Source of the DNA: an uncultured Gammaproteobacteria bacterium
Lineage (GTDB): Bacteria; Pseudomonadota; Gammaproteobacteria; Pseudomonadales; Pseudohongiellaceae
Reading direction: 5' to 3'
Assembly (NCBI GenBank): GCA_903862645.1
Contig: CAIOZF010000131.1
Span: 1 to 33,062, forward strand
Length of the DNA: 33,062 bases
Part shown: positions 9,568-17,755 of the stretch, piece after piece
How the letters are laid out: each line of letters begins with the position of its first letter
Position numbering within the stretch: the stretch's first letter is position 1
Translations under genes and position numbers: made by a program
The notes under the pieces: generated by a model
Told to the model about the DNA's origin: nothing
Seen by the model: only the letters and a program-made list of their open reading frames with translations
The model's database searches: none

Positions 9568-10077
9568 ATGGCATACAAAGAAGAGGCGAAAAAGAACGAA
9601 GAAGGTTTGCAGGAGAAGTTGATCCAGGTAAATCGCGTTGCCAAAGTTGTAAAGGGTGGTCGTATATTCAGCTTTACAGCCCTGACTGCAGTTGGTGATG
9701 GCAACGGTCGCGTCGGCTTCGGTCGCGGCAAAGCGCGCGAAGTTCCGTTGGCTATCCAGAAGGCTATGGAGGCCGCTCGCCGAAACATGATATCCGTATC
9801 TCTTGATGGTCATACGCTGGAGTACCCGGTGAAGGCACGTCACGGTGCTTCCAAGGTCTACATGCAACCAGCATCGGAAGGTACTGGCGTAATCGCCGGT
9901 GGTGCAATGCGTGCGATCATGGAACTGGCCGGTGTTCAGAACGTACTGGCTAAATGTTATGGATCCACCAATCCTGTGAACGTGGTTTATGCAACGTTCA
10001 AAGGCCTGAAACACATGCGCGCGCCGGAAACTATTGCGGCCAAGCGCGGTAAAACTCTTGAAGAAATTTTAGGTTAG
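9568..10077 (+). CDS. rpsE: 30S ribosomal protein S5
   Basis: S5 acts with S3 and S4 at the mRNA entry site and affects decoding accuracy; spectinomycin-resistance changes map to its N-terminal loop. The product is 169 residues (E. coli 167). It shows [40 protein letters not shown] and [19 protein letters not shown]. The spectinomycin loop looks intact, with no deletion evident. It precedes rpmD by 5 nt. Confidence 0.97.
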   Translation: MAYKEEAKKNEEGLQEKLIQVNRVAKVVKGGRIFSFTALTAVGDGNGRVGFGRGKAREVPLAIQKAMEAARRNMISVSLDGHTLEYPVKARHGASKVYMQPASEGTGVIAGGAMRAIMELAGVQNVLAKCYGSTNPVNVVYATFKGLKHMRAPETIAAKRGKTLEEILG

Positions 10078-10082
10078 CAGAT

Positions 10083-10271
10083 ATGGCTACAAAACAAGTT
10101 AAGGTAACCCTAGTGCGCAGTCCCATTGGCACGATGGAGAGACACAGACAGTGCCTGAAAGGCCTTGGTCTGCGTCGTATGCATCAGAGCGTTGAGGTGC
10201 TGGATACGCCAGCAAATCGCGGGCTGATCACCAAGATTCGCTACATGTTGTCTGTTGAAGGTGAGGAATAA
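10083..10271 (+). CDS. rpmD: 50S ribosomal protein L30
   Basis: L30 is a small 50S protein that contacts 5S and 23S rRNA. The product is 62 residues (E. coli 59) and shows [20 protein letters not shown] and the [16 protein letters not shown] block. The gene is squeezed between rpsE and rplO with gaps of 5 and 3 nt, and the AGGTGAGGAA end of rpmD provides the rplO ribosome binding site. Confidence 0.96.
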   Translation: MATKQVKVTLVRSPIGTMERHRQCLKGLGLRRMHQSVEVLDTPANRGLITKIRYMLSVEGEE

Positions 10272-10274
10272 GAA

Positions 10275-10775
10275 ATGCATTTGAATACGTTGAGTCCTGC
10301 ACCAGGCAGCACAAAACCACGCCGCCGCGTAGGCCGCGGTATCGGTAGCGGTCTGGGTAAAACTTGTGGCAGCGGACACAAGGGTCAAAAGGCACGTAGC
10401 GGTGGTTCAGTGCGTCCAGGTTTTGAAGGCGGACAGATGCCATTGCAGCGCCGCTTGCCAAAGTTTGGCTTCTCTTCCCGAGTGGGTCGCATCACTGCAG
10501 AGGTACGTACCAGTGAGTTGGTGAAATTAACTGCTGAGGTCATCGATATTGTAGCGTTGCGCGAAGCCAATTTGATTACGAGCGTGATTCGTCGCGTCAA
10601 GATCATGCTGTCCGGTGACGTCAGCAAGCCGATTACAGTGAAAGGCCTTCGTGTAACTGCGGGTGCCCGCGCGGCGATTGAAGCTGCTGGTGGTAAGATC
10701 ATTGAGGTAGTTATTGATAAGAATGTCGGCAAGAACGGAAAGAGACTCCCAAAGAAAGCTGGCAGCAAGGATTAA
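10275..10775 (+). CDS. rplO: 50S ribosomal protein L15 with a basic C-terminal extension
   Basis: L15 is a late assembly protein of the 50S. The N-terminal two thirds are standard: [40 protein letters not shown] and [21 protein letters not shown]. coli L15 ends at 144 residues after the [13 protein letters not shown] block; here the protein runs to 166, adding about 20 residues, [20 protein letters not shown] and KD, rich in lysine. I see no frameshift that would explain this tail, and secY begins 10 nt after the stop. Confidence 0.96.
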   Translation: MHLNTLSPAPGSTKPRRRVGRGIGSGLGKTCGSGHKGQKARSGGSVRPGFEGGQMPLQRRLPKFGFSSRVGRITAEVRTSELVKLTAEVIDIVALREANLITSVIRRVKIMLSGDVSKPITVKGLRVTAGARAAIEAAGGKIIEVVIDKNVGKNGKRLPKKAGSKD

Positions 10776-10785
10776 GTAAACCGCG

Positions 10786-12111
10786 ATGGCGACTAAACCC
10801 ACTTTTAATTCTGAGAAAATAGGCGCCGGTTTAGGCGAGTTGAAAGCACGTTTGTTGTTTTTGCTGCTCGCGTTATTTGTCTATCGAATTGGGACACATA
10901 TTCCAGTTCCGGGGATTGATCCGAATCAGTTGACAAATCTGTTTAATCAGAACGAGGGTACATTCCTCGGATTGTTCAACATGTTTTCGGGTGGTGCGCT
11001 GGAGCGAATGAGTATTGTCGCTTTAGGAATCATGCCGTACATATCGGCCTCAATCATTATGCAGTTGCTGACGGCAGTAAGTCCTCAGCTGGAGCAGTTG
11101 AAGAAAGAAGGCGAGTCTGGTCGCAGAAAGATAACTCAGTATACGCGCTACGGTTCGCTGGTTCTGGCTCTGGTGCAAGGTACCGGCATGACTGTTGGTT
11201 TGCTCGCGCCTATGGCTTATAGCCCTGGGATGGGATTCACCCTGACAGCGATTGTGTCACTGGTGACAGGTGCGATGTTCATGATGTGGCTTGGCGAGCA
11301 GATTACTGAGCGCGGCGTTGGAAATGGCATTTCTATGCTGATATTCGCGGGTATAGTTGCCGGCTTGCCTGGCGCAATCGGTAACTCTTTGTCTCAGGCT
11401 TATGAGGGGCAGATTAGTGGTCTTTTGCTGTTCATGGTCGCGATCATCGCCGTTGTTGTAATGGCTGCTATCGTTTTTATAGAACGAGGTCAGCGCCGCA
11501 TTACCGTGAATTACGCAAAACGGCAGCAAGGTCGCAAGATGTACGCCGCCCAATCCAGTCACTTGCCGCTGAAAGTGAACATGGCGGGGGTGATTCCTGC
11601 GATTTTCGCCAGCAGTATCCTGTTGTTCCCGGCGTCACTCGGGCAGTGGTTTGGTCAGTCTGAAGGTGCGGAATGGTTGCAGGATCTAGCGCTAATGATT
11701 GGCCCAGGTCAGCCTCTGTACATCATTATTTTCAGCGCGATGATTGTGTTTTTCTGCTTTTTTTACACTGCTTTGGTTTTTAATCCCAAAGATGTGGCAG
11801 AGAACCTGAAGAAATCCGGTGCATTCATCCCCGGGATTCGACCAGGTGAGCAGACTGCTAAGTATATTGATTCTGTATTGACTCGATTGACCATGTTCGG
11901 TGCCGTGTATATCACTAGTGTGTGTCTGCTGCCGAACTTCTTCCAGATGATGGCCAATGTGCCTTTTAATCTTGGTGGAACAGCATTGCTGATTGTTGTC
12001 GTTGTCAGCATGGACTTCATGTCTCAGGTGCAGTCTCACTTGATGTCTCATCAGTATGATTCGCTGATGAAGAAATCAAACCTGGGTAGTTTTGGCCGCG
12101 GAGGCCTCTAA
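10786..12111 (+). CDS. secY: Protein translocase subunit SecY
   Basis: SecY is the pore-forming subunit of the SecYEG channel in the inner membrane. The product is 441 residues (E. coli 443) with the expected ten hydrophobic segments. Diagnostic stretches are [12 protein letters not shown] early, the plug and second-helix region [20 protein letters not shown], the cytoplasmic loop [20 protein letters not shown] followed by [17 protein letters not shown], and a C-terminal [10 protein letters not shown]. It ends the spc group together with rpmJ, as in E. coli. Confidence 0.98.
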   Translation: MATKPTFNSEKIGAGLGELKARLLFLLLALFVYRIGTHIPVPGIDPNQLTNLFNQNEGTFLGLFNMFSGGALERMSIVALGIMPYISASIIMQLLTAVSPQLEQLKKEGESGRRKITQYTRYGSLVLALVQGTGMTVGLLAPMAYSPGMGFTLTAIVSLVTGAMFMMWLGEQITERGVGNGISMLIFAGIVAGLPGAIGNSLSQAYEGQISGLLLFMVAIIAVVVMAAIVFIERGQRRITVNYAKRQQGRKMYAAQSSHLPLKVNMAGVIPAIFASSILLFPASLGQWFGQSEGAEWLQDLALMIGPGQPLYIIIFSAMIVFFCFFYTALVFNPKDVAENLKKSGAFIPGIRPGEQTAKYIDSVLTRLTMFGAVYITSVCLLPNFFQMMANVPFNLGGTALLIVVVVSMDFMSQVQSHLMSHQYDSLMKKSNLGSFGRGGL

Positions 12112-12150
12112 AGATTTATCTGCCCATTGGAGCCTGGCTCTAGGGATATT

Positions 12151-12180
12151 TTGAACCTCGGACAATTGGCCCCGGATAAT
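12151..12180 (+). promoter_or_regulatory. Candidate promoter between secY and rpmJ, overlapping a GC-rich dyad and T-tract
   Basis: TTGAAC (12151-12156) and GATAAT (12175-12180) are spaced by 18 nt. GATAAT is one mismatch from the -10 consensus. Directly after, two CCGG arms (12172-12175 and 12185-12188) are followed by seven Ts, which resembles a weak terminator or attenuator. The two readings compete, and neither is strong on sequence alone. Such a site would raise or lower rpmJ and alpha-operon output separately from spc. Confidence 0.3.
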
Positions 12181-12208
12181 TTGGCCGGTTTTTTTGGAGA
12201 ACAGTAAA

Positions 12209-12325
12209 GTGAAAGTCAGAGCATCAGTAAAGAAAGTTTGTCGTAAGTGCAAAGTAGTAAAACGCAATGGCGTGGTCAGAGTAATCTGTTCATCTGAGCC
12301 CAGACATAAACAGCGTCAGGGCTGA
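12209..12325 (+). CDS. rpmJ: 50S ribosomal protein L36, zinc-binding type
   Basis: This short gene encodes a 38-residue protein starting at GTG ([20 protein letters not shown], then [18 protein letters not shown]). The zinc ligands Cys11, Cys14, Cys27 and His33 are all present, so it is the zinc-binding (C-plus) form. TTGGAGAA at 12195-12202 provides the SD. It lies between secY and rpsM, as in E. coli. The zinc-free S14 of the same cluster contrasts with this zinc-dependent L36. Confidence 0.96.
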   Translation: MKVRASVKKVCRKCKVVKRNGVVRVICSSEPRHKQRQG

Positions 12326-12381
12326 GCGTTTGGTTGTTTTTTTACTGGTCAGAGTGTATCCTTTGCCCCCCCGTAATTTTG

Positions 12382-12400
12382 GCTCAAAGCGTTTTTGAGC
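12382..12400 (+). promoter_or_regulatory. Leader hairpin of the alpha operon, possible S4 translational control site
   Basis: GCTCAAA (12382-12388) pairs perfectly with TTTGAGC (12394-12400) around a 5-nt loop, 31 nt upstream of the rpsM start. The E. coli alpha-operon leader, target of S4 repression, has a comparable hairpin (CTGAAAA...TTTTCAG) at a similar distance before rpsM and folds as a pseudoknot. The similarity of shape and position suggests an Alpha_RBS-type element. The pseudoknot pairing itself was not verified. Confidence 0.5.
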
Positions 12401-12431
12401 ACGTAAGTAATCTTTAAAGTGGAGTAGAAAT

Positions 12432-12788
12432 ATGGCACGTATTGCAGGTGTCAACATACCGGATAATAAGCATATTGTGATTTCCCTTGGCTACGTCTTC
12501 GGAATCGGTGCTACCAGGGCAAAAGCTATATGCGCAAACACTGGTATTGCTCCGCACACCAAGACAAGCGCGCTTTCTCCTGAGCAATTGGACAGCGTCC
12601 GTGCTGAAGTGGCCAAGTTCACCGTTGAGGGTGATCTGCGTCGTGAGTTGTCGATGGCAATCAAGCGTCTGATGGATCTTGGTTGCTTCAGAGGCATTCG
12701 TCACCGTCGTTCACTGCCGGTTCGTGGTCAACGTACCAAGACCAATGCTCGTACACGTAAAGGTCCACGTAAGCCGATACGCAAATAA
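12432..12788 (+). CDS. rpsM: 30S ribosomal protein S13
   Basis: S13 in the 30S head contacts P-site tRNA and forms a bridge to the 50S. At 118 residues it equals the E. coli length. It begins [20 protein letters not shown], has [14 protein letters not shown], and ends with the basic tail including [20 protein letters not shown] and [19 protein letters not shown] at 12419-12425 precedes the ATG. It is the first gene of the alpha operon. Confidence 0.97.
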   Translation: MARIAGVNIPDNKHIVISLGYVFGIGATRAKAICANTGIAPHTKTSALSPEQLDSVRAEVAKFTVEGDLRRELSMAIKRLMDLGCFRGIRHRRSLPVRGQRTKTNARTRKGPRKPIRK

Positions 12789-12808
12789 TCAGATTTTGAA
12801 CAGTCTTT

Positions 12809-12830
12809 GGGCTCGACTCATTGCGAGTCC
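12809..12830 (+). promoter_or_regulatory. Intergenic hairpin between rpsM and rpsK
   Basis: GGGCTCG (12809-12815) pairs with CGAGTCC (12824-12830) with one G-U pair and an 8-nt loop. It lies in a 92-nt gap, long for this operon. No T-tract follows, so it is unlikely to terminate. It may mark an mRNA processing or stability site. Confidence 0.4.
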
Positions 12831-12880
12831 AGGTTATGTTTAAGTCGGTAGAAGCAGACATATTGAATCAGGAATAATTT

Positions 12881-13279
12881 ATGGCAAAGCCAGCAGCAGC
12901 GAAAGTAACGAAGAAAAAAGCGCGCAAAGAGGTAGTGGATGGAATCGCATTCATCCATGCTTCGTTTAACAACACCATCGTTACGATTACAGATCGTCAG
13001 GGCAACGCACTCAGTTGGGCTACTTCCGGAGGTTCAGGCTTCCGTGGTTCGCGCAAGAGCACCCCGTTTGCTGCCCAGGTGGCTGCTGAACGTGCAGGTA
13101 AAGCTGCTATCGAACTTTACGGTTTGAAAAATCTTGATGTAAAAGTCAATGGCCCGGGACCAGGACGCGAGTCTGCTGTCCGTGCTCTCAACGGCTGCGG
13201 TTTGAAAGTCAGCAACATAACCGACGTAACGCCTATGCCTCATAACGGCTGTCGTCCACCCAAGAAGCGACGTGTGTAG
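12881..13279 (+). CDS. rpsK: 30S ribosomal protein S11
   Basis: S11 is on the 30S platform near the mRNA exit. The product is 132 residues (E. coli 129). It shows [38 protein letters not shown] and the C-terminal [18 protein letters not shown]. The Asn-Gly in PHNG is the position that forms isoaspartate in E. coli S11. SD-like CAGGAA lies at 12870-12875. Confidence 0.97.
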   Translation: MAKPAAAKVTKKKARKEVVDGIAFIHASFNNTIVTITDRQGNALSWATSGGSGFRGSRKSTPFAAQVAAERAGKAAIELYGLKNLDVKVNGPGPGRESAVRALNGCGLKVSNITDVTPMPHNGCRPPKKRRV

Positions 13280-13331
13280 ACTTTATTGTCTGATTCGCAT
13301 CACTCTGTTTGGAATTTTTGTAATTTAGTGG

Positions 13332-13350
13332 CTTATCTTGAAGAGATAAG
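13332..13350 (+). promoter_or_regulatory. Hairpin just upstream of the rpsD ribosome binding site
   Basis: CTTATCT (13332-13338) and AGATAAG (13344-13350) form a perfect 7-bp stem with a 5-nt loop. The rpsD SD AGGAG follows only 5 nt later. This position could affect rpsD translation. S4 itself is the alpha-operon repressor in E. coli, but its known site is before rpsM. Confidence 0.4.
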
Positions 13351-13367
13351 AACATAGGAGACAGAAT

Positions 13368-13988
13368 ATGGCCCGTTATTTAGGCCCGAAGTGTAAGCTA
13401 GCGCGACGTGAAGGAACTGACCTGTTCCTTAAGAGTGGCGTTCGTCCGTTGGACAGCAAATGCAAGATCGAAAACGCGCCTGGCCAACACGGCCAACGCC
13501 GCGGGAGACTATCTGACTACGGTGTGCAACTGCGCGAAAAGCAGAAGATTCGCAGAATCTATGGCGTTCTAGAGCGTCAGTTCGCAAGTTACTACAAAGA
13601 AGCCGCTCGATTGAAAGGTGCTACCGGCGAGAACCTCTTGCAGCTTTTGGAATCACGTCTTGATAACGTGGTATACCGCATCGGGTTCGGTTCTACTCGT
13701 GCAGAGTCCCGTCAATTGGTGACTCATAAATCCATTCTGGTGAATGGTGTAGTTATAAATGTTCCCTCTTACCAAATATCACCTGGTGATGTCGTTGCAG
13801 TTCGCCCGAAAGCGAAAGAGCAGCTCAGGATTAAGGCAGCTATGGATCTGGCCGGTCAGCGCACTGCCGCTGATTGGATTAACGTGAACAGCGAGAAGCT
13901 GGAAGGTCAATTCAGCCGCAAGCCTGATCGCGCTGACCTGTCTCCTGACATTAATGAAAACTTGATAGTTGAGCTTTACTCCAAGTAG
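13368..13988 (+). CDS. rpsD: 30S ribosomal protein S4
   Basis: S4 nucleates 30S assembly and in E. coli represses the alpha operon. The product is 206 residues, the E. coli length. It begins [20 protein letters not shown], contains the [20 protein letters not shown] block, and has the S4-type RNA-binding domain [20 protein letters not shown] and [14 protein letters not shown]. It ends [10 protein letters not shown]. It lacks the four-cysteine N-terminal zinc knuckle, so it is the zinc-free form. Confidence 0.97.
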   Translation: MARYLGPKCKLARREGTDLFLKSGVRPLDSKCKIENAPGQHGQRRGRLSDYGVQLREKQKIRRIYGVLERQFASYYKEAARLKGATGENLLQLLESRLDNVVYRIGFGSTRAESRQLVTHKSILVNGVVINVPSYQISPGDVVAVRPKAKEQLRIKAAMDLAGQRTAADWINVNSEKLEGQFSRKPDRADLSPDINENLIVELYSK

Positions 13989-14019
13989 TAAACTGGCTAG
14001 CTAATTGAAGGGTGATTCC

Positions 14020-15015
14020 ATGCAGATTTCATTGTCGGATTTTTTGACACCGCAATTGATTAAGGTTGAAGAGTATGACAAGTATCACTCTAAGGTGGTG
14101 CTTGAACCTCTGGAGCGCGGCTTCGGACATACTTTGGGAAATGCTCTGAGACGTATTCTGCTGTCTTCAATGCCTGGTTGTGCGATTGAAGAAGTTGAGA
14201 TCGACGGCGTTGTGCATGAATACAGCACCATTGAGGGTGTTCAGGAGGATGTGATAGAGATCCTGTTGAACCTGAAGGGTGTTGCTGTGATTCTTAATGG
14301 CCAGGATGAAGCGGTCATCACGCTGAACGCCAAAGGCGCTGGTGTAGTGACAGCCGGCAGTATCACTGTTGGCCACGATGTTGAAATCGTGAACCCAGAT
14401 CATGTCATCGCGAATCTCAATGACAGTGGCGAACTTAACATGAGGATGACCGTGCGCAAGGGTCGTGGTTACGCTCCGGCGGACACGCGCGTTTCCAACG
14501 ATGACGAGACTCGTGCAGTTGGCCGTTTGTTCCTCGATGCTTCCTACACACCTGTAACCACCGTTGCGTATTCCGTTGAAAGCACCCGTGTGGAGCAGCG
14601 TACTGACCTGGACAAGCTGATCATTGATCTGCGTACGAACGGTACGATCGATCCTGAAGAAGCGATCCGACGTGCCGCAACGATTCTGCAACATCAGCTC
14701 GCAGTATTCGTGGACTTGCAGAGCCAGGTTGCTAGTGTTCCCGATGAGCCGGAAGACGAGATCGACCCGATCCTGCTGCGTCCGGTTGATGATCTCGAGC
14801 TGACGGTGCGGTCAGCTAACTGCCTGAAGGCAGAGGACATTTACTACATCGGTGACCTGATTCAACGAACCGAAGTAGAACTGCTAAAGACGCCGAATCT
14901 TGGCAAGAAATCACTAACTGAGATCAAGGATGTACTTGCGACGCGTGGCCTTTCATTGGGTCTGCGTCTCGAAAATTGGCCTCCGTCTAGCCTCCGATCT
15001 GACGATCGAGGCTGA
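14020..15015 (+). CDS. rpoA: DNA-directed RNA polymerase subunit alpha
   Basis: The alpha dimer nucleates RNA polymerase assembly and its C-terminal domain binds UP elements and activators. I choose ATG 14020 ([13 protein letters not shown]): it matches the family N-terminus, and GAAGGG at 14007-14012 is a good SD that would be coding if the TTG at 14005 were used. This gives 331 residues (E. coli 329). The N-domain shows [20 protein letters not shown] and [11 protein letters not shown], the linker is acidic, and the C-domain has [20 protein letters not shown] and [19 protein letters not shown]. Confidence 0.97.
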   Translation: MQISLSDFLTPQLIKVEEYDKYHSKVVLEPLERGFGHTLGNALRRILLSSMPGCAIEEVEIDGVVHEYSTIEGVQEDVIEILLNLKGVAVILNGQDEAVITLNAKGAGVVTAGSITVGHDVEIVNPDHVIANLNDSGELNMRMTVRKGRGYAPADTRVSNDDETRAVGRLFLDASYTPVTTVAYSVESTRVEQRTDLDKLIIDLRTNGTIDPEEAIRRAATILQHQLAVFVDLQSQVASVPDEPEDEIDPILLRPVDDLELTVRSANCLKAEDIYYIGDLIQRTEVELLKTPNLGKKSLTEIKDVLATRGLSLGLRLENWPPSSLRSDDRG

Positions 15016-15122
15016 GTATCAGTCGGCTGACAAAAATACTCGCGAGAGTAATTCAATCAGGTTTTTAACGAAGAGTGACCGAGTGCCAGCAGGCGCGATG
15101 GTACGAACAGGAATTAGAAGAT

Positions 15123-15512
15123 ATGCGTCATCGTAAAAGTGGACGTCAACTGAGCCGCAATAGTTCTCACCGCAAGGCCATGCTGCGCAGCATGACTGTT
15201 TCTTTGGTTGAGCATGAAATCATCAAGACTACAGTCATCAAGGCGAAAGAACTGCGAATGGTTGCTGAGCCGTTGATTACTCTCGCTAAGAGTGACAGTG
15301 TTGCAAATCGTCGTCTTGCCTTTAACCGTCTGCGCGACAAGGCTGCAGTCGGCAAGCTCTTTACTGCACTCGGTCCTCGTTACAACGAGCGTCCTGGTGG
15401 TTACATCCGCATTTTGAAGTGCGGTATGCGACCCGGTGACAACGCGCCTATGGCGTATGTTGAGCTGGTGGATCGTCCCGACGGTGTGGATGGCGATTCC
15501 TCAGAAGCCTGA
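15123..15512 (+). CDS. rplQ: 50S ribosomal protein L17
   Basis: L17 is a 50S protein near the tunnel exit. The family N-terminus [20 protein letters not shown] fixes the start at ATG 15123, preceded by AGGA at 15109-15112; a longer in-frame opening at 15075 would add an unrelated 16 residues. The result is 129 residues (E. coli 127), with [20 protein letters not shown] and AYVELVDR. It is the last gene of the alpha operon, and a terminator follows 25 nt after the stop. Confidence 0.97.
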   Translation: MRHRKSGRQLSRNSSHRKAMLRSMTVSLVEHEIIKTTVIKAKELRMVAEPLITLAKSDSVANRRLAFNRLRDKAAVGKLFTALGPRYNERPGGYIRILKCGMRPGDNAPMAYVELVDRPDGVDGDSSEA

Positions 15513-15537
15513 GTATCAAACTGATTGAAATATCGAC

Positions 15538-15562
15538 AAGAGCCGGGTTCTACTCGGCTTTT
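15538..15562 (+). terminator. Intrinsic terminator after rplQ
   Basis: AAGAGCCGGG (15538-15547) pairs with CTCGGCTTTT (15553-15562) around the loop TTCTA, with two G-U pairs, and the 3' arm ends in four Ts. It closes the ribosomal supercluster. Confidence 0.8.
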
Positions 15563-15598
15563 GCGTTTCTGGGATTTCGAGTTTTCAGGAGTTAGAGC

Positions 15599-16777
15599 AT
15601 GACGACTTCATTCCATCCTCCTGTGCGGACGCTGCTCGGACCCGGCCCGACCGATGTGAGTCCGCGCGTCCTTGAAGCGATCGGACGCCCCACTATTGGT
15701 CATCTCGACCCTGAGTTCATCCGCCTCATGGATGAAATCAAAGCGCTTCTCAAGTATGCATTCAAAACTTCTAACCCTCTGACCCTACCGATCTCCGCTC
15801 CCGGCTCCGCCGGCATGGAGGCTGCCTTCGTGAACCTCTTGGAGCATGGTGACAAGGTCATCGTCTGCCAGAACGGCGTATTTGGTGGACGTATGAAGGA
15901 GAACGTCGAACGCTGTGGCGCGACTGCGATCATGGTGAGTGATGAATGGGGTTCTCCCGTTGATCTCAACAAGGTCGAGGATGCCCTCAAGGCGCACTCG
16001 GAAGTGCGCGTGCTGGCCTTTGTGCACGCTGAGACATCGACCGGAGTTCGCAGTGATGCATTGACGCTGGCGGCCCTTGCGCGCAAGTACGACTGCCTGA
16101 GCGTAGTCGACGCCGTGACGTCCCTTGGAGGCATTGAGCTCGATACGGATGGCTGGGGTCTGGATGTGGTGTATTCCGGATCACAGAAGTGCCTGTCTTG
16201 TGTGCCTGGACTTTCACCTATCACCTTCAGCCCGAAAGCTGTTGAGTTTATACGGCAGCGTCGCTGCAGGGTGCAAAGCTGGTTTCTGGACATGAATCTG
16301 ATCATGGACTACTGGGGCACAGGCCGCAGGCGCAGCTATCATCACACTGCGCCGGTCAACACATTGTACGCATTGCATGAGGCACTGTTGATATTGCAGG
16401 AGGAGGGGCTGGAGAAGTCCTGGCGGCGTCATGCCCTCCATCACGAGGCATTAGTCGCAGGGCTGGAGGCGATGGGATTGAGCCTCATGGTGGAGCCGTC
16501 CTGCCGTCTCCCGCAGCTCAATGCGGTGAGTGTGCCTGCCGGTGTCGACGAGACTGCCGTGCGGACTGCTTTATTGACAAACTATAGCCTTGAGATTGGT
16601 GCTGGGTTGGGCTCTCTGGCCGGGAAGATCTGGCGGATTGGGCTGATGGGCTTTGCCAGCAATCAAAAGAATGTGTTGTTCTTTCTGTCAGCGCTGGAGG
16701 ATACGCTGCAATCGATGGGTGCAGAAATCAACACCTGCAGGGCATCGGAGGCAGCAGCCCTGCACTATCGGGACTGA
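15599..16777 (+). CDS. PLP-dependent aminotransferase, alanine-glyoxylate / serine-pyruvate type (class V)
   Basis: This 392-residue protein is a fold-type I class V aminotransferase of the alanine-glyoxylate family, which typically transfers an amino group from alanine or serine to glyoxylate or pyruvate. Visible features are the N-terminal LLGPGPTDVSPRVLEA, APGSAGMEAA near residue 67 (phosphate side), HAETSTGV at 143-150, the PLP-ring aspartate D171 in VVDAVTSLGG, and the Schiff-base lysine K197 in SGSQKCLS. The C-terminal MGFASNQKNVLFFLSALEDTL is also typical. An excellent SD, AGGAG (15587-15591), precedes the ATG. It lies just beyond the ribosomal terminator and is probably transcribed alone. 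Exact substrate cannot be told from sequence. Confidence 0.9.
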   Translation: MTTSFHPPVRTLLGPGPTDVSPRVLEAIGRPTIGHLDPEFIRLMDEIKALLKYAFKTSNPLTLPISAPGSAGMEAAFVNLLEHGDKVIVCQNGVFGGRMKENVERCGATAIMVSDEWGSPVDLNKVEDALKAHSEVRVLAFVHAETSTGVRSDALTLAALARKYDCLSVVDAVTSLGGIELDTDGWGLDVVYSGSQKCLSCVPGLSPITFSPKAVEFIRQRRCRVQSWFLDMNLIMDYWGTGRRRSYHHTAPVNTLYALHEALLILQEEGLEKSWRRHALHHEALVAGLEAMGLSLMVEPSCRLPQLNAVSVPAGVDETAVRTALLTNYSLEIGAGLGSLAGKIWRIGLMGFASNQKNVLFFLSALEDTLQSMGAEINTCRASEAAALHYRD

Positions 16778-16796
16778 GTTTCAATCACTCTCAGTC
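16772..16796. repeat. Inverted repeat containing the stop codons of two convergent genes
   Basis: GACTGAG (16772-16778) and CTCAGTC (16790-16796) are perfect complements around an 11-nt loop. The TGA at 16775-16777 ends the aminotransferase, and the TGA of the leftward lspA-like gene (16795-16797 read on the other strand) overlaps the second arm. No T-tract follows on either side, so strong intrinsic termination is not expected, though a weak bidirectional role is possible. Confidence 0.6.
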
Positions 16797-17286
16797 AAGA
16801 TGCTGTGCCAGTCTCAGATGCCCGCTCGAAGAGGCTCAGATACAGCATTGGCCACAGTCCTACATGCACCATGACATCGGCTGTGTTGAAGATGTAGTGC
16901 CAGTAGGGAATGTGCTGGATGTTGATGAAATCCACGACGCTGCCATAGATCAGCCGATCAAGAATATTGCTGCCGCCGCCTCCAGCTATGAAGCCGAAAC
17001 AAATGAACTCGTAGTGTTTCACCCCGGGGCTGCGCAACAGATAGACAATCAGTCCGACAATCAGCGCAACGCTGAAAAGCGCAAACAGCCAGCCCCGGCC
17101 CTGGAACATTCCGAACACGCCCCCCATATTGCGAATATGGGTCAGATGTACGAGGGAGTTCCACTCCACTGTACTGCCAAGCGGAATCATGCTGTTGACC
17201 AGATAGCTGCCGCCCTGTGAGACAACAATCACTGCCAGAGCAATCGCACTGAATAGAAACATTGGCCGGGTTGTGAATAGTGACAC
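16795..17286 (-). CDS. Divergent signal peptidase II (LspA)-like membrane protease
   Basis: Signal peptidase II is an inner-membrane aspartyl protease that cleaves prolipoproteins. I prefer the GTG at 17286 (AGGT 6 nt upstream), giving 163 residues; an ATG at 17379 would add 31 residues with little SD support. Numbered this way, Asn53 sits in RNMGGVF, Asn107 to Arg111 in SNILDR, and the catalytic pair Asp119 (GSVVDF) and Asp137 (FNTADV) are intact. Four hydrophobic segments are visible. However, aligned without gaps to E. coli LspA, the TM1 motif DxxxK (D23, K27) reads S23 and S27. It is therefore probably a paralogue with altered binding rather than the housekeeping lspA. No ileS or ispH neighbours are present. 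Confidence 0.75.
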   Translation of the reverse strand: MSLFTTRPMFLFSAIALAVIVVSQGGSYLVNSMIPLGSTVEWNSLVHLTHIRNMGGVFGMFQGRGWLFALFSVALIVGLIVYLLRSPGVKHYEFICFGFIAGGGGSNILDRLIYGSVVDFINIQHIPYWHYIFNTADVMVHVGLWPMLYLSLFERASETGTAS

Positions 17287-17412
17287 GTTGTTACCTGTAA
17301 CTTCGCGGGCGATACGGGCCGTAAGGATAGCACAGGGGTGTAGCGAGGCCCATTTCAAGAGCTGCTGTTGCGTAGACATTTTGTGGATCTACGAGTGCTA
17401 AATACCAACGAG

Positions 17413-17736
17413 GTGTCTTTGAGCAACACTGAGATCAAGCGCAATCAGGCCGGCACCAGTCTGCATCGAAGAAACCGTCGTCGGCGACGTCTAGTTGCGC
17501 TGTCATATCGTTTTCTGAAGCAGGGGAAGCGTTATCTGCCGCCTGTGCTCAGGGGTATCCTCGGTTTGGTGCTGATCGTGGGCGGGATTCTTGGATTTCT
17601 ACCGGTGCTTGGATTTTGGATGATTCCACTCGGGATTGCTTTGCTCGCAACGGACATTCCACCGCTACGGCGTTGGCTTGTCAGGCGTCTCAATCACCAC
17701 CTGCGAGACAGCTCCGGTGGCAAAGGTGGTAATTGA
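17413..17736 (+). CDS. Small membrane protein of unknown function
   Basis: A product of about 107 residues from GTG 17413 (or 105 from TTG 17419, which is spaced 5 nt from GAGG at 17410-17413). A very basic N-terminal segment, RRNRRRRRLVAL, precedes two hydrophobic stretches, ILGLVLIVGGILGFLPVLGF and WMIPLGIALLATDIPPLRRW. This looks like a conserved small hypothetical membrane-protein family of gammaproteobacteria, with the glycine-rich LGFLPVLGFWMIPLG core, but I cannot name its role. It is transcribed away from the lspA-like gene (126-nt divergent gap) and converges on the DUF1499 gene with a 19-nt gap. Confidence 0.65.
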   Translation: MSLSNTEIKRNQAGTSLHRRNRRRRRLVALSYRFLKQGKRYLPPVLRGILGLVLIVGGILGFLPVLGFWMIPLGIALLATDIPPLRRWLVRRLNHHLRDSSGGKGGN

Positions 17737-17755
17737 GTGACAGTAGCCCGGTGTG

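Noticed and set aside
14005-14019. TTG as a longer rpoA start
   Set aside because: The GAAGGG SD for the ATG at 14020 would lie inside it, and the family N-terminus fits the ATG.
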